A DNA stretch of 64,000 nt from Bradyrhizobium sp. Ce-3 (GTDB lineage Bacteria > Pseudomonadota > Alphaproteobacteria > Rhizobiales > Xanthobacteraceae), in the NCBI RefSeq assembly GCF_022835695.1, contig NZ_BQUV01000011.1, positions 124,001-188,000 of the forward strand, written 5' to 3'. Both the position numbers and the translations under genes were made by a program. This document shows, piece by piece, positions 46,315 to 54,267 of the stretch. The notes under the pieces were generated by a model. It made no database searches, was not told where the DNA came from, and saw nothing but the letters and a program-made list of their open reading frames with translations. The stretch's first letter is position 1, and every line of letters starts with the position of its first letter.

Positions 46315-47496
46315 CTATTTCATCAGCCCTGCGGCGGTGAGCGCCCGTGTGATGACGCCGCCGACGTCGGCAGCCCTGCTGCGTCGCGTGCGCGGCCGGT
46401 CGCTCTTGCGGCCGGATGCGGCTTCAGGCGCGGGCTCGGCCGCAGCCACCGGGATCGTCATCGAGATCGTGTCAGCATTCTCGCGCGGCACTCCGGTCGG
46501 CGCGATCTGCGGCTGACGGACCTTGTCGGTCAGGCCGAAGAAGCTCGCGATGTGATAGGACGAGGAGATCCCGGCCTCGATCAGGAACGCGCCCTCGACG
46601 CCGTAGCGCTCGTCATTGTCGGCCAGCCCGAGCGGCGTGCCATGCGCCATGTCGGTGATGCTGAACGACTCGACCAGCGTTTCGCCGTCGGCGTTCCACC
46701 AAACCTCGCGCGGATGGCCATCGACATCCGCCTTCGACATCGCAGCCAGCGGCAGGCCATGCACGTCGAGCCACTGCCGGACGATCGCATCGGCGTTGCC
46801 GGGATGCACGGTGCGGTCGGCGCTGCCGTGCCACACCGAAATCTTCGGCCACGCGCCGTCATGCGTAGACGCGTTGCGAACCAGACCGCCGAGCTCGGGC
46901 GCCGACAGCGCGCTTGCATGCATCATCGCATTGAGCGCCTCGCGCAGATCGGTGGCGACGCCGAACGGCAGGCCGGCGATGATCGCGCCCGCCGCGAACA
47001 CGTCGGGATAGGTCGCGAGCATGACCGAGGCCATCGCACCGCCTGCAGACAGTCCCGTCACATAGACACGGCGCGGATCGATCTCATGCGCGCCGACCAT
47101 CTGCGCGATCATCTGCCGGATCGAAGCGGCCTCGCCCTGGCCGCGCGCGATGTCCTGCGGATTGAACCAGTTGAAGCAGGTGTTGCCGTTGTTGATCGCC
47201 TGCTGCTCCGGCATCAGCAGCGCGAAGCCGTAATGCGCGGCAAGCGCCGACCAGCCGGCGCCGAGATCGTAGGACGCTGCGGCCTGGCCGCAGCCATGCA
47301 GCACCACGACGAGCGCCGGCGACCGCGCAAGCTGCGCGGGCACGAACGAGAACATCCTGAGATCGCCGGGGTTGACGCCGAACTCGGTCGTCTCGACGAG
47401 CGGCGTCGGCACCGCCGGCGCAAGCGCGCCGAGGCCGCTGAACGCGTTCATCTTGGGCAGATGACGCAAGAATTCGACATTGTTGACCAGGGACAA
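46315..47496 (-). CDS. PHB depolymerase family esterase (LpqC-like)
   Basis: About 393 residues from a TTG at 47496 (MSLVNNVEFLRHLPKMNAF), which has AGGAG six bases upstream; a TTG two codons earlier sits too close to that site. Catalytic core: LVVVLHGCGQAAASYD (oxyanion strand), lipase box TGLSAGGAMA with Ser150, and DMAHGTPL carrying the likely His. The type is the feruloyl-esterase/PHB-depolymerase catalytic domain. No signal peptide is visible although relatives are often secreted. The last 60 residues are disordered and basic. Convergent with the MBL gene, 15 bp away. Confidence 0.88.
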   Translation of the reverse strand: MSLVNNVEFLRHLPKMNAFSGLGALAPAVPTPLVETTEFGVNPGDLRMFSFVPAQLARSPALVVVLHGCGQAAASYDLGAGWSALAAHYGFALLMPEQQAINNGNTCFNWFNPQDIARGQGEAASIRQMIAQMVGAHEIDPRRVYVTGLSAGGAMASVMLATYPDVFAAGAIIAGLPFGVATDLREALNAMMHASALSAPELGGLVRNASTHDGAWPKISVWHGSADRTVHPGNADAIVRQWLDVHGLPLAAMSKADVDGHPREVWWNADGETLVESFSITDMAHGTPLGLADNDERYGVEGAFLIEAGISSSYHIASFFGLTDKVRQPQIAPTGVPRENADTISMTIPVAAAEPAPEAASGRKSDRPRTRRSRAADVGGVITRALTAAGLMK

Positions 47497-47706
47497 CAGC
47501 AACTCCTGAGGTGATTTTATTCTTCTGTGTCACCGGATCAGATAATTGCTGCACTGCGAAATGAAAAGGCCGTGTGCTGTCTTTCCCTGCGGATTGTGAG
47601 AATCGGCGTTAACGCGTGAGCGCGCGGCGGATCGGCTGAAATAGTTGCCCTAGCACCTTGTTTGAACATGAACTTTTGGAAAGACATGCTCCGTATGTCG
47701 ACGGAT

Positions 47707-49149
47707 TCACGCGCTCGCGCGGCGCATCCATGACAGAAATGCGGCTGAAATTGACATCGAAAGCACAAACAATGCGCATGCCGTAAACAACGCCAGACGT
47801 GGTGATGCCGCGCTCTCAACCGCGAAGAACACTGCGCCGATCGCGGCAACGCCGGCGGCGTTGCCGATCTGCGTCGTGGTGCCGTACATGCCGGAGCCGG
47901 CGCCCGCGCTGGCAGGCTTCACGCTCGACAGCACCGCGCTCGACAATGGCGCCATCACCAGGCCCTGACCGTAGCCGAAGATCACAAGCACCAGCGCGAG
48001 CAGCAGCGCTGATGGCGCGGCGACCGTCTCGACCGTCGCGACCAGCACACCGAGTCCGACGATCTGCACCGCGCAGCCCTCGATCAGCACCAGCGTGCCG
48101 CGATGCCTCGCACGCGCGCCGCTATGGCGCGAGGCGATCACGAAGGTCAGCGCCAGCGGCACGAACACGAGTCCGGCCTGCAGCGGTGGAATCTGCAGGC
48201 CCTTCTGCATGAACATCGTCATGATCAGATAGAACGACAAGTTGGCGAAGAAGAAGAAAAACACCGCGACCAGGCCGCGCATGAAGGCCGGATCCGACAA
48301 CAGCGACAGATCGATCAGCGGCATGCCGCCACGCCGCGCGACGCCGCGTTCGAGCCGCACGAACGCCGCGATCACGGCGACGCCGACCGCCATCACCAGC
48401 CAGACCCATTTCGTCCAGCCGAGATCGTGACCGAACAGCAGCGGCCCGATCAGGCACAGCAGGCCCGTGAACAGTACGATCGCGCCCGGGATATCGAGCC
48501 GCGTGCCGGCGCGGCGCGGCACCGTCGGCATGATCTTCAGCGCGGCGGCAATGATGACGACGCCGAACGGCACGTTGACGAAGAACACCGCACGCCAGCC
48601 GAGGCCTCCGAGATCGAGCGTCACCAGTGCGCCGCCGAGCATGAAGCCGGCCGCGCCGGCGAGCCCGAGCACGATGCCGTAGATGCCGAACGCCCGCGCG
48701 CGCGCCGCATCGGGGAACAGCAGATGCAGCGTCGCCAGCACCTGCGGCACCATCAACGCCGCGGTCGCGCCCTGCGCCAGCCGCGCAACGATCAGCTCAG
48801 GCCCGGACTGCGCCAGACCACACCACAGCGAGGTCACCGAGAAGCCCGCGACGCCGGCGACGAACACGTTCCTGGTGCCGTAGATATCTCCGAGCCGCCC
48901 GCCGGTGACGACCAGCGTCGCATAGGCGATTAGATAGATCGCGATCACGGCCTCGATCTGCGCCGGCGTCGCGTGCAATTCCACCGCGATGGTCGGGATC
49001 GCGACATTGACGATGAAGGCATCGACGCCGAACATAAACTGCGCCGACACCACGATCGCCAGCACCCACCAGCGGCGGGATGTCTCCGCGCGCGTCGAAA
49101 CGATCTGGTGCATGCCCTGTCCTGCCCGCAATGACGTCACGCCCGACAT
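47707..49149 (-). CDS. MFS drug exporter, DHA2 (14-helix) family
   Basis: 480 residues (an internal ATG at 49113 is a possible start). The 14-helix layout is seen from RRWWVLAIVVSAQFMFGVDA through FLSWMRRASA. TM1 has VSAQFMFGVDAFIVNVAIPT (the D-x-x-x-V/N-V-A-L/I-P motif of EmrB-type proteins), loop GGRLGDIYGTRNVF and motif C-like GLAGAAGFMLGGALV. It probably exports drugs or hydrophobic acids by proton antiport. No membrane-fusion (EmrA) gene accompanies it. The 200-bp gap to the esterase and 262-bp gap to the LLM gene hold no recognised feature. Confidence 0.9.
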   Translation of the reverse strand: MSGVTSLRAGQGMHQIVSTRAETSRRWWVLAIVVSAQFMFGVDAFIVNVAIPTIAVELHATPAQIEAVIAIYLIAYATLVVTGGRLGDIYGTRNVFVAGVAGFSVTSLWCGLAQSGPELIVARLAQGATAALMVPQVLATLHLLFPDAARARAFGIYGIVLGLAGAAGFMLGGALVTLDLGGLGWRAVFFVNVPFGVVIIAAALKIMPTVPRRAGTRLDIPGAIVLFTGLLCLIGPLLFGHDLGWTKWVWLVMAVGVAVIAAFVRLERGVARRGGMPLIDLSLLSDPAFMRGLVAVFFFFFANLSFYLIMTMFMQKGLQIPPLQAGLVFVPLALTFVIASRHSGARARHRGTLVLIEGCAVQIVGLGVLVATVETVAAPSALLLALVLVIFGYGQGLVMAPLSSAVLSSVKPASAGAGSGMYGTTTQIGNAAGVAAIGAVFFAVESAASPRLALFTACALFVLSMSISAAFLSWMRRASA

Positions 49150-49411
49150 CAGCAGATTCCGGTCATTCGCTCGATTACCTCGGACGTAAGCGATGGCTCA
49201 CGGGCACGTCATCCTTGACCCACCCCGCATTTGCCCGCGCTCCGTCGCGCAATTTGCGTTGATGCGCTGGGAAACATTCCGGAGGGCGGCAATCGCCGCC
49301 GAATTGCGCAACAACCATGCCGCCGCCGCAGCCTCGGAGCATTGCCTTGCCCCGGGCCACCCCGTAGGTTGGGACAAAGCCCCGATAACAATCATCCGGA
49401 GAGAACGACCT

Positions 49412-50653
49412 ATGGCGCGCCTCAAGTTCGGAGCCTTCCTCGCCCCGCATCACCCGATCGGCGAGCATCCGATGCTGCAATTCCGCCGCGACCTCGATTT
49501 CGTCGAGCAGCTCGACGCGCTCGGTTACGACGAATTCTGGTGCGGCGAGCACCATTCCTCGGGCTGGGAGACGATCGCCTCGCCGGAGATGTTCCTGGCC
49601 GCCGCCGGCGAGCGCACCAAGCGCATCAAGCTCGGCACCGGCGTGATCTCGCTGCCCTATCACCACCCCTTCAACGTCGCGCAGCGCATGGTGCAGCTCG
49701 ACCACATGACCGGCGGCCGCGCCATCTTCGGCTCCGGCCCCGGCGCCCTCGCCTCCGACGCGCATACGCTCGGCATCGACCCGATGACCCAGCGCGACCG
49801 CCAGGACGAAGCGATCGCGGTGATCCGCCGCCTGTTCAACGGCGAACGCGTCACTGCCAAGACCGACTGGTTCGAGATGCACGACGCCGCGCTGCAGATC
49901 CTGCCGCTGCAGGAGGACATGCCGTTCGTGGTGGCCTCGCAGATCTCGCCGTCGGGCATGACGCTCGCCGGCAAGTACGGCATCGGCATCATCTCGCTGG
50001 GCTCGATGTCGACCCAGGGCCTGATGGCGCTGCCGCAGCAGTGGCAGTTCGCCGAGGACGCCGCCAAGAAGGCCGGCACCACCGTGAGCCGTTCCAACTG
50101 GCGTGTGCTGCTGTCCTGGCACATCGCCGAGACCCGCGAGCAGGCACGGCGCGAGGCCGGCGCCGGGCTGATGCGCTGGCACAACGAGTATAACGTCGGC
50201 ACTTTGATGCGGCCGGGCCTGACCGCGTTTTCCTCGCCGGATGAAGCGGTCGACAAGACCGCGTTCGTCGAAGGTGCGGCGTCCACCATCGGTACGCCGG
50301 ACGATCTGATCAAGATGATCAAGAACCTGGTCGATGTCTCCGGCGGCGTCGGCTCGATCATCGGCTTCGCCCATGACTGGGCCAATCCGGAAAACACCCG
50401 CCGCAGCTGGGACATGGTCGCGCGCTACGTCGTGCCCGAGATCAACGGCTATATCGACGGCCTGCGCAAGTCGCGCCAGTTCCTGATCGACAACCGCGCG
50501 GTGTTCGAGCGCGCCGGCCAGGCCGTGATGGCCAAGATCATGCAGAACGACAAGGCCGCCGCAGCCCTTCAGCATACCGGCACAGGCCGCGTCGCGATCC
50601 CGGCCGTGAATGCGCCCGACCTCGCGAAGGCGGCGGCGAAGCAGAAGGCGTGA
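49412..50653 (+). CDS. LLM-class flavin-dependent oxidoreductase (bacterial luciferase-like)
   Basis: 413 residues from the ATG at 49412 (GGAGAG upstream). A long open frame reading upstream to 49193 is discarded, because homology begins MARLKFGAFLAPHHPIGE. The luciferase-like TIM barrel is clear: DEFWCGEHHSSGWETIASPE, KRIKLGTGVISLPYHHPFNV, and RAIFGSGPGALASDA. The enzyme uses FMNH2 (or F420) to oxidise a small organic substrate; limonene, alkane or amine monooxygenase relatives exist, so the substrate is open. A flavin reductase is not nearby. Divergent from the MFS exporter, which could export its product. Confidence 0.9.
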   Translation: MARLKFGAFLAPHHPIGEHPMLQFRRDLDFVEQLDALGYDEFWCGEHHSSGWETIASPEMFLAAAGERTKRIKLGTGVISLPYHHPFNVAQRMVQLDHMTGGRAIFGSGPGALASDAHTLGIDPMTQRDRQDEAIAVIRRLFNGERVTAKTDWFEMHDAALQILPLQEDMPFVVASQISPSGMTLAGKYGIGIISLGSMSTQGLMALPQQWQFAEDAAKKAGTTVSRSNWRVLLSWHIAETREQARREAGAGLMRWHNEYNVGTLMRPGLTAFSSPDEAVDKTAFVEGAASTIGTPDDLIKMIKNLVDVSGGVGSIIGFAHDWANPENTRRSWDMVARYVVPEINGYIDGLRKSRQFLIDNRAVFERAGQAVMAKIMQNDKAAAALQHTGTGRVAIPAVNAPDLAKAAAKQKA

Positions 50654-50706
50654 TTTGCTGCTCTCCTGGCGGAAGAAAGAACGCCAGCTCGCGCCACATC
50701 CACCTC

Positions 50707-50974
50707 CGTCGTCCCGGCGAAAGCCGGGACCCATAACCACAGGATTGGGTTGGTCGGGAAAGCTGTGGCTCCAGCATCGCGCAACAACTCTCATTCGGGG
50801 TAATGGGTCCCGGCCTTCGCCGGGACGACGATGAGGATGGTTCTCGTTTCCGGTTGCAACACCACGCGGTGTCATCGCCCGGCTTGACCGGGCGATCCAG
50901 TATTCCAGAGACGCTGGCGCTTGAATCGAGAAGCCGCGGCGTACTGGATCGCCCGGTCGAGCCGGGCGATGACA
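50707..50974. repeat. Palindromic repeats, family C copy 2 and family D copy 2
   Basis: 50707-50830: CGTCGTCCCGGCGAAAGCCG ... GCCTTCGCCGGGACGACG. 50871-50974: GTCATCGCCCGGCTTGACCG ... CGAGCCGGGCGATGACA with GATCCAGTATTCCAG inside. Together they fill nearly the whole 380 bp between the LLM gene and the cyclase gene; no gene is seen there. Confidence 0.85.
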
Positions 50975-51033
50975 GTTGCGGTGGGGACACAGCTTCGCAT
51001 TCTCGCGCCTCGCAGCGTGCGACTTCCGACGCG

Positions 51034-52053
51034 TTACGCCACCGCGCCGATCCCCACCACGTCGATGCCGTCGACGCGGCCGCGGATCGGCAGTCGGCCG
51101 AGATCGCTCACCGGAAATGGCGGCGGTGCGGCGAAGCGCGCCATCGCGGCGCGTGAGGCGAGGAAGCCGCCGTCGACCTTGCGGCTCAGCTCCTCCAGCC
51201 GCGCCGCGGTGTTCATGACGTCGCCGTTGAACACGATGGCCGGCTTGACGTCGCCGATCTCGCCGATGATCACGGGACCGAAATGCAGGCTGCCGCGGAT
51301 CTGCGGGACCGCACCGAACTCACGCTCGAACTGCGACGCCGCCCGCTGCAACGCGCGACGCATCGCCAGGAAGCAGCGCAGCGGCCGGCAATCGACCGCG
51401 CCGTTCTGCTCGGACCACGTCACGATGATCTCGTCGCCGACATAGTTCAGCACCTCGCCGCGATAATCGACCACCGATTCCGTCAGCAGGCGAAAAGTGC
51501 GGTCGAGGAAGCGGTGGATGCCGACGCCGCCGAGCCGTTCGGCGAGGCCCGTCGATCCCGCGATGTCGACGAACAGCACGAAGCGGTCCTCCTCGACCGG
51601 GGAGTGGTAGCGGCCGGTGATGAAATTCATGAAGACGCGAGGCCCGATCAGGGTGGCGGTGCTGAAGCCGAAATTAAGCACCAGCGAGACCACGGCGGAA
51701 TAGGCGATGCTGCGCCCAAATTCCGCAATGGAGGTCTGGAGCGACAATCCGGCGGTGCGTTCGCCGACCTGAAGCAACTGGATGGCGATGATGATGACGG
51801 CGTAGGCCGCGCTGCGCACCGTAAGCAGGGCAACAAAGGAGAGACGATTGAGTCGCTCCGCCAGCGGGCCTTGAAAGACGAACAGTTCCAGTCCGCCGAG
51901 CATCACGCAGCTCACGAGCGCATAGGCAAAGCCCGCGATGAATGCCGCCGGCGAATGACGGCCCTGCGCGAGATTGATGACGAGGCTCGCCACCAGACCG
52001 GCCACGATGACGGCGCCGAGCGTGCGCAGCTTCCGTTCGAGCTTCGCGTTCAT
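51034..52053 (-). CDS. Membrane class III adenylate/guanylate cyclase homologue
   Basis: 339 residues. Four or five N-terminal membrane helices (for example GAVIVAGLVASLVINLAQG and VALLTVRSAAYAVIIIAIQL) precede a class III catalytic domain with metal Asp in FVLFVDIAGSTGLAERLG and LNYVGDEIIVTW, GSLHFGPVIIGEIGD and VFNGDVMNTAARLEEL. At the two positions that normally choose ATP (a Lys three before GD, and an Asp three before the second GD), Asn and a Val/Ile are seen here, so nucleotide choice, or activity itself, is in doubt. No HAMP or PAS domain. Convergent-type gap to repeats; 24 bp upstream is the SDR gene on the same strand. Confidence 0.88.
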   Translation of the reverse strand: MNAKLERKLRTLGAVIVAGLVASLVINLAQGRHSPAAFIAGFAYALVSCVMLGGLELFVFQGPLAERLNRLSFVALLTVRSAAYAVIIIAIQLLQVGERTAGLSLQTSIAEFGRSIAYSAVVSLVLNFGFSTATLIGPRVFMNFITGRYHSPVEEDRFVLFVDIAGSTGLAERLGGVGIHRFLDRTFRLLTESVVDYRGEVLNYVGDEIIVTWSEQNGAVDCRPLRCFLAMRRALQRAASQFEREFGAVPQIRGSLHFGPVIIGEIGDVKPAIVFNGDVMNTAARLEELSRKVDGGFLASRAAMARFAAPPPFPVSDLGRLPIRGRVDGIDVVGIGAVA

Positions 52054-52077
52054 GCCTTTTCGCCCCGGCGAGAATGT

Positions 52078-52920
52078 CTACCCCGCCCCCTGATCGAATG
52101 CCTTGCGCAGCGCGACATAGCCCGCCTGCTGCTGGGTCCAGTTGCGCCCGCCGGTGATGGCGCCGTCGACGACGAGGTCATGGCCGTTGATGAAGCTCGA
52201 TTCGTCGCTGGCGAGGAACACCGCGGCATGCGCGATGTCGTCGGGCAGGCCCGCGCGCGGGATCGGCTGCGCCGCCTTGTAGACCTCGCGCATCACGGAA
52301 GCGGTCTTCTCGGCCGCGTCGGTCGACAGCCCGAGCGCCTTGCCGAAAATGCCGGTCGCGATTGCACCGGGCGAGATCGAATTGACGCGGATGCCGGACT
52401 CGCCGAGCTCCATCGCCACGCATTTGGTGAAGTGAATCACGGCCGCCTTCGCCGCGCCATAGACCATCGACGAGGAGAAGCCGGCAAGCCGGCCGGCGAT
52501 GCTGCCATTGTTGATGATGCTGCCGGAGCCCTGTTGACGCATCTGAGGCGCGGCATGCTTCATGCCGAGCATGACGCTGCGCACCAGGGTCGCCATCGCG
52601 GCGTCGAACCGCTCGACGTCGAGGTCCTCGATGCCGCCGGTCTGCGCCGGGCCGCCGGCATTGTTGAACAGGCAGTCGATCCGGCCGAACTTCTCCACCG
52701 CAAGCGCGATCAGTGCCTGCATCTGCTCCTCGACCGTGACATCGGTCCGACGAAACACGCAATTGCCGCCGAGCCGGTGCGCCAGCGCCTCGCCTTCCGG
52801 CGCGCGGCGGCCGGCAATCACGACCCTCGCCCCCTCCGCGACAAAGACCTCCGCCGTGCGCAACCCGATGCCGCTAGTCGCCCCGGTGATCACCGCGACC
52901 TTGCCGTCCAACCGTCCCAT
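52078..52920 (-). CDS. Short-chain dehydrogenase/reductase (SDR)
   Basis: 280 residues, classical SDR: NAD(P)-binding GATSGIGLRTAEVF near residue 13, FNNAGGP, catalytic Ser in INNGSIAGRL, Tyr/Lys in VYGAAKAAV, and SPGAIATGIF. The dinucleotide loop VVIAGRRAPEGEAL with the Arg pair suggests NADP(H) preference. Substrate unknown. Upstream of the start (52932-52944) is the 13-bp motif AAACCTACGTATG, shared with signalling genes; the gene is divergent from the HWE-type kinase gene, 180 bp away. Confidence 0.92.
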   Translation of the reverse strand: MGRLDGKVAVITGATSGIGLRTAEVFVAEGARVVIAGRRAPEGEALAHRLGGNCVFRRTDVTVEEQMQALIALAVEKFGRIDCLFNNAGGPAQTGGIEDLDVERFDAAMATLVRSVMLGMKHAAPQMRQQGSGSIINNGSIAGRLAGFSSSMVYGAAKAAVIHFTKCVAMELGESGIRVNSISPGAIATGIFGKALGLSTDAAEKTASVMREVYKAAQPIPRAGLPDDIAHAAVFLASDESSFINGHDLVVDGAITGGRNWTQQQAGYVALRKAFDQGAG

Positions 52921-52931
52921 GGCGGTCCCCC

Positions 52932-52944
52932 AAACCTACGTATG
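52932..52944 (+). promoter_or_regulatory. Motif AAACCTACGTATG (copy 3)
   Basis: Matches the copies at 21353-21365 and 24053-24065 at 12 of 13 bases. It lies in the divergent region between the SDR gene (12 bp before its ATG) and the HWE-kinase gene. The TACGTA core is itself palindromic. Confidence 0.5.
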
Positions 52945-53100
52945 ATGTTGCGGATATTCCCCAGCTCCTGCCGCCAACACAAGCGCCGGGACGTCGCCGC
53001 GTCTCGTGAGGTCCGCCTGTGGCCAGAAGGCCACAACTGCGGTTTTTCGGTCGCAGCGGCCTTATTTTGGTTCGCCTGTTCACGTGAACTGGAACGACAG

Positions 53101-54063
53101 ATGGCGAAGTGGATCGACGATTTCAGGGCGTGTTGGCGGGGCGATTCCCAGCCCTCGGTGCTGCTTGCGGTGGCCTTCGCCGTGCTTTGTCTCGTTTTGG
53201 CCACGGCCGCCCGCTTCGGGCTCGCCCAGATGCGGCCCGATGTGTTCTTCACGCCCTACTTCCCGGCGGTGTTCTTCGCGACCGCCCTTGGCGGTTTCCG
53301 GATCGGGGTCGCAACCGCGCTGGCCAGCGGCCTGCTCGGGGTGCTGCTCAATTTCAGCAGCACGCACGCCGACCCGGCGCGCTTTGCGCTGCTGATGATC
53401 TTCTGGGTGGTGTGCGGCATCGCGATCTGGGGCGTGGAGCACTACCGCTCCCTGGTCGCGCAGCAGCGCGAAGTCTCCAAACGGCTGATCGAGGAGGAGC
53501 AGTACCGCAAGGTCGTGGTCGACGAGTTGCAGCACCGGCTGAAGAACAAGTCCTCGACCATTCATGCCGTGCTGCATCAGGCGCTGCAGGACCGGCCCGA
53601 CGTCTGGCAGCGCATCGACCATCGCATCCGCGCGCTCTCGGCGACCGACGATCTGATCGCCCGCGTCGACGGCTATGGCTGCGATATCAGGGATTTGCTC
53701 CGCTCGGAGCTCGGTCCCTACGGCCACGTGCGGTTCAATCTCAATGGCGAGCAGCTGTTCCTGCCCGCCAAGCTCGCGGTCTCGCTGGCGCTGATCTTCC
53801 ATGAGCTCGCGACCAACGCCGGGAAGTATGGCGCGTTCTCCTCGCCGCGTGGATTTTTACAGGTGTCATGGACCGTGGACGACGGACGTCTCAACGTGAT
53901 CTGGGACGAGACCGAGGGACCGGTGGTCGAGGCCATCGGAGACGCCGGCTTCGGCACCAAGCTGCTGAAGTCGGCGCTGCGGCCGTTCGACGGCAAGACC
54001 GAGATCAGTTACCTGAAGACCGGTGTTCACTGCACCATGCAGTGCAAGCTTCCCAACTGTTGA
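53101..54063 (+). CDS. HWE/HisKA_2-type sensor histidine kinase with membrane N terminus
   Basis: 320 residues from ATG 53101; the open frame extends far upstream but that part is antisense to the SDR and cyclase genes. Three or four membrane helices fill residues 18-112 (DUF4118-like, QPSVLLAVAFAVLCLVLATA). The kinase region has the phospho-His145 in DELQHRLKNKSSTIHAVL, then FHELATNAGKYGAFSSP and DAGFGTKLLKSAL, the pattern of the HWE/HisKA_2 group frequent in Rhizobiales. It has no PAS domain, so the signal is unclear. Followed 204 bp later by a GGDEF/EAL gene. Confidence 0.9.
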   Translation: MAKWIDDFRACWRGDSQPSVLLAVAFAVLCLVLATAARFGLAQMRPDVFFTPYFPAVFFATALGGFRIGVATALASGLLGVLLNFSSTHADPARFALLMIFWVVCGIAIWGVEHYRSLVAQQREVSKRLIEEEQYRKVVVDELQHRLKNKSSTIHAVLHQALQDRPDVWQRIDHRIRALSATDDLIARVDGYGCDIRDLLRSELGPYGHVRFNLNGEQLFLPAKLAVSLALIFHELATNAGKYGAFSSPRGFLQVSWTVDDGRLNVIWDETEGPVVEAIGDAGFGTKLLKSALRPFDGKTEISYLKTGVHCTMQCKLPNC

Positions 54064-54267
54064 TAAGTCGGCTTTCCGGCACAGGCCCGTTGATCGGTGC
54101 AACCGCGCCCGCCGCAATCGCTTTCACCGGCGACCGAGGCCGCCATTGATACTCTGTTAATGACGATTGCCGCGGCGGCTTGCGAAAGCCGCGCGGGTCT
54201 CATTCTGTCACGGCATTTCGCGGGTCCGCTTAACCAAAACTACAACGGACTTTGCCAAGGTCGGCGC

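Noticed and set aside
51283-53100. Plus-strand frame continuous with the HWE kinase, covering the cyclase and SDR genes
   Set aside because: Both opposite genes have clear family motifs; the kinase begins at 53101 and the earlier part is low-complexity His/Arg/Asp-rich shadow.
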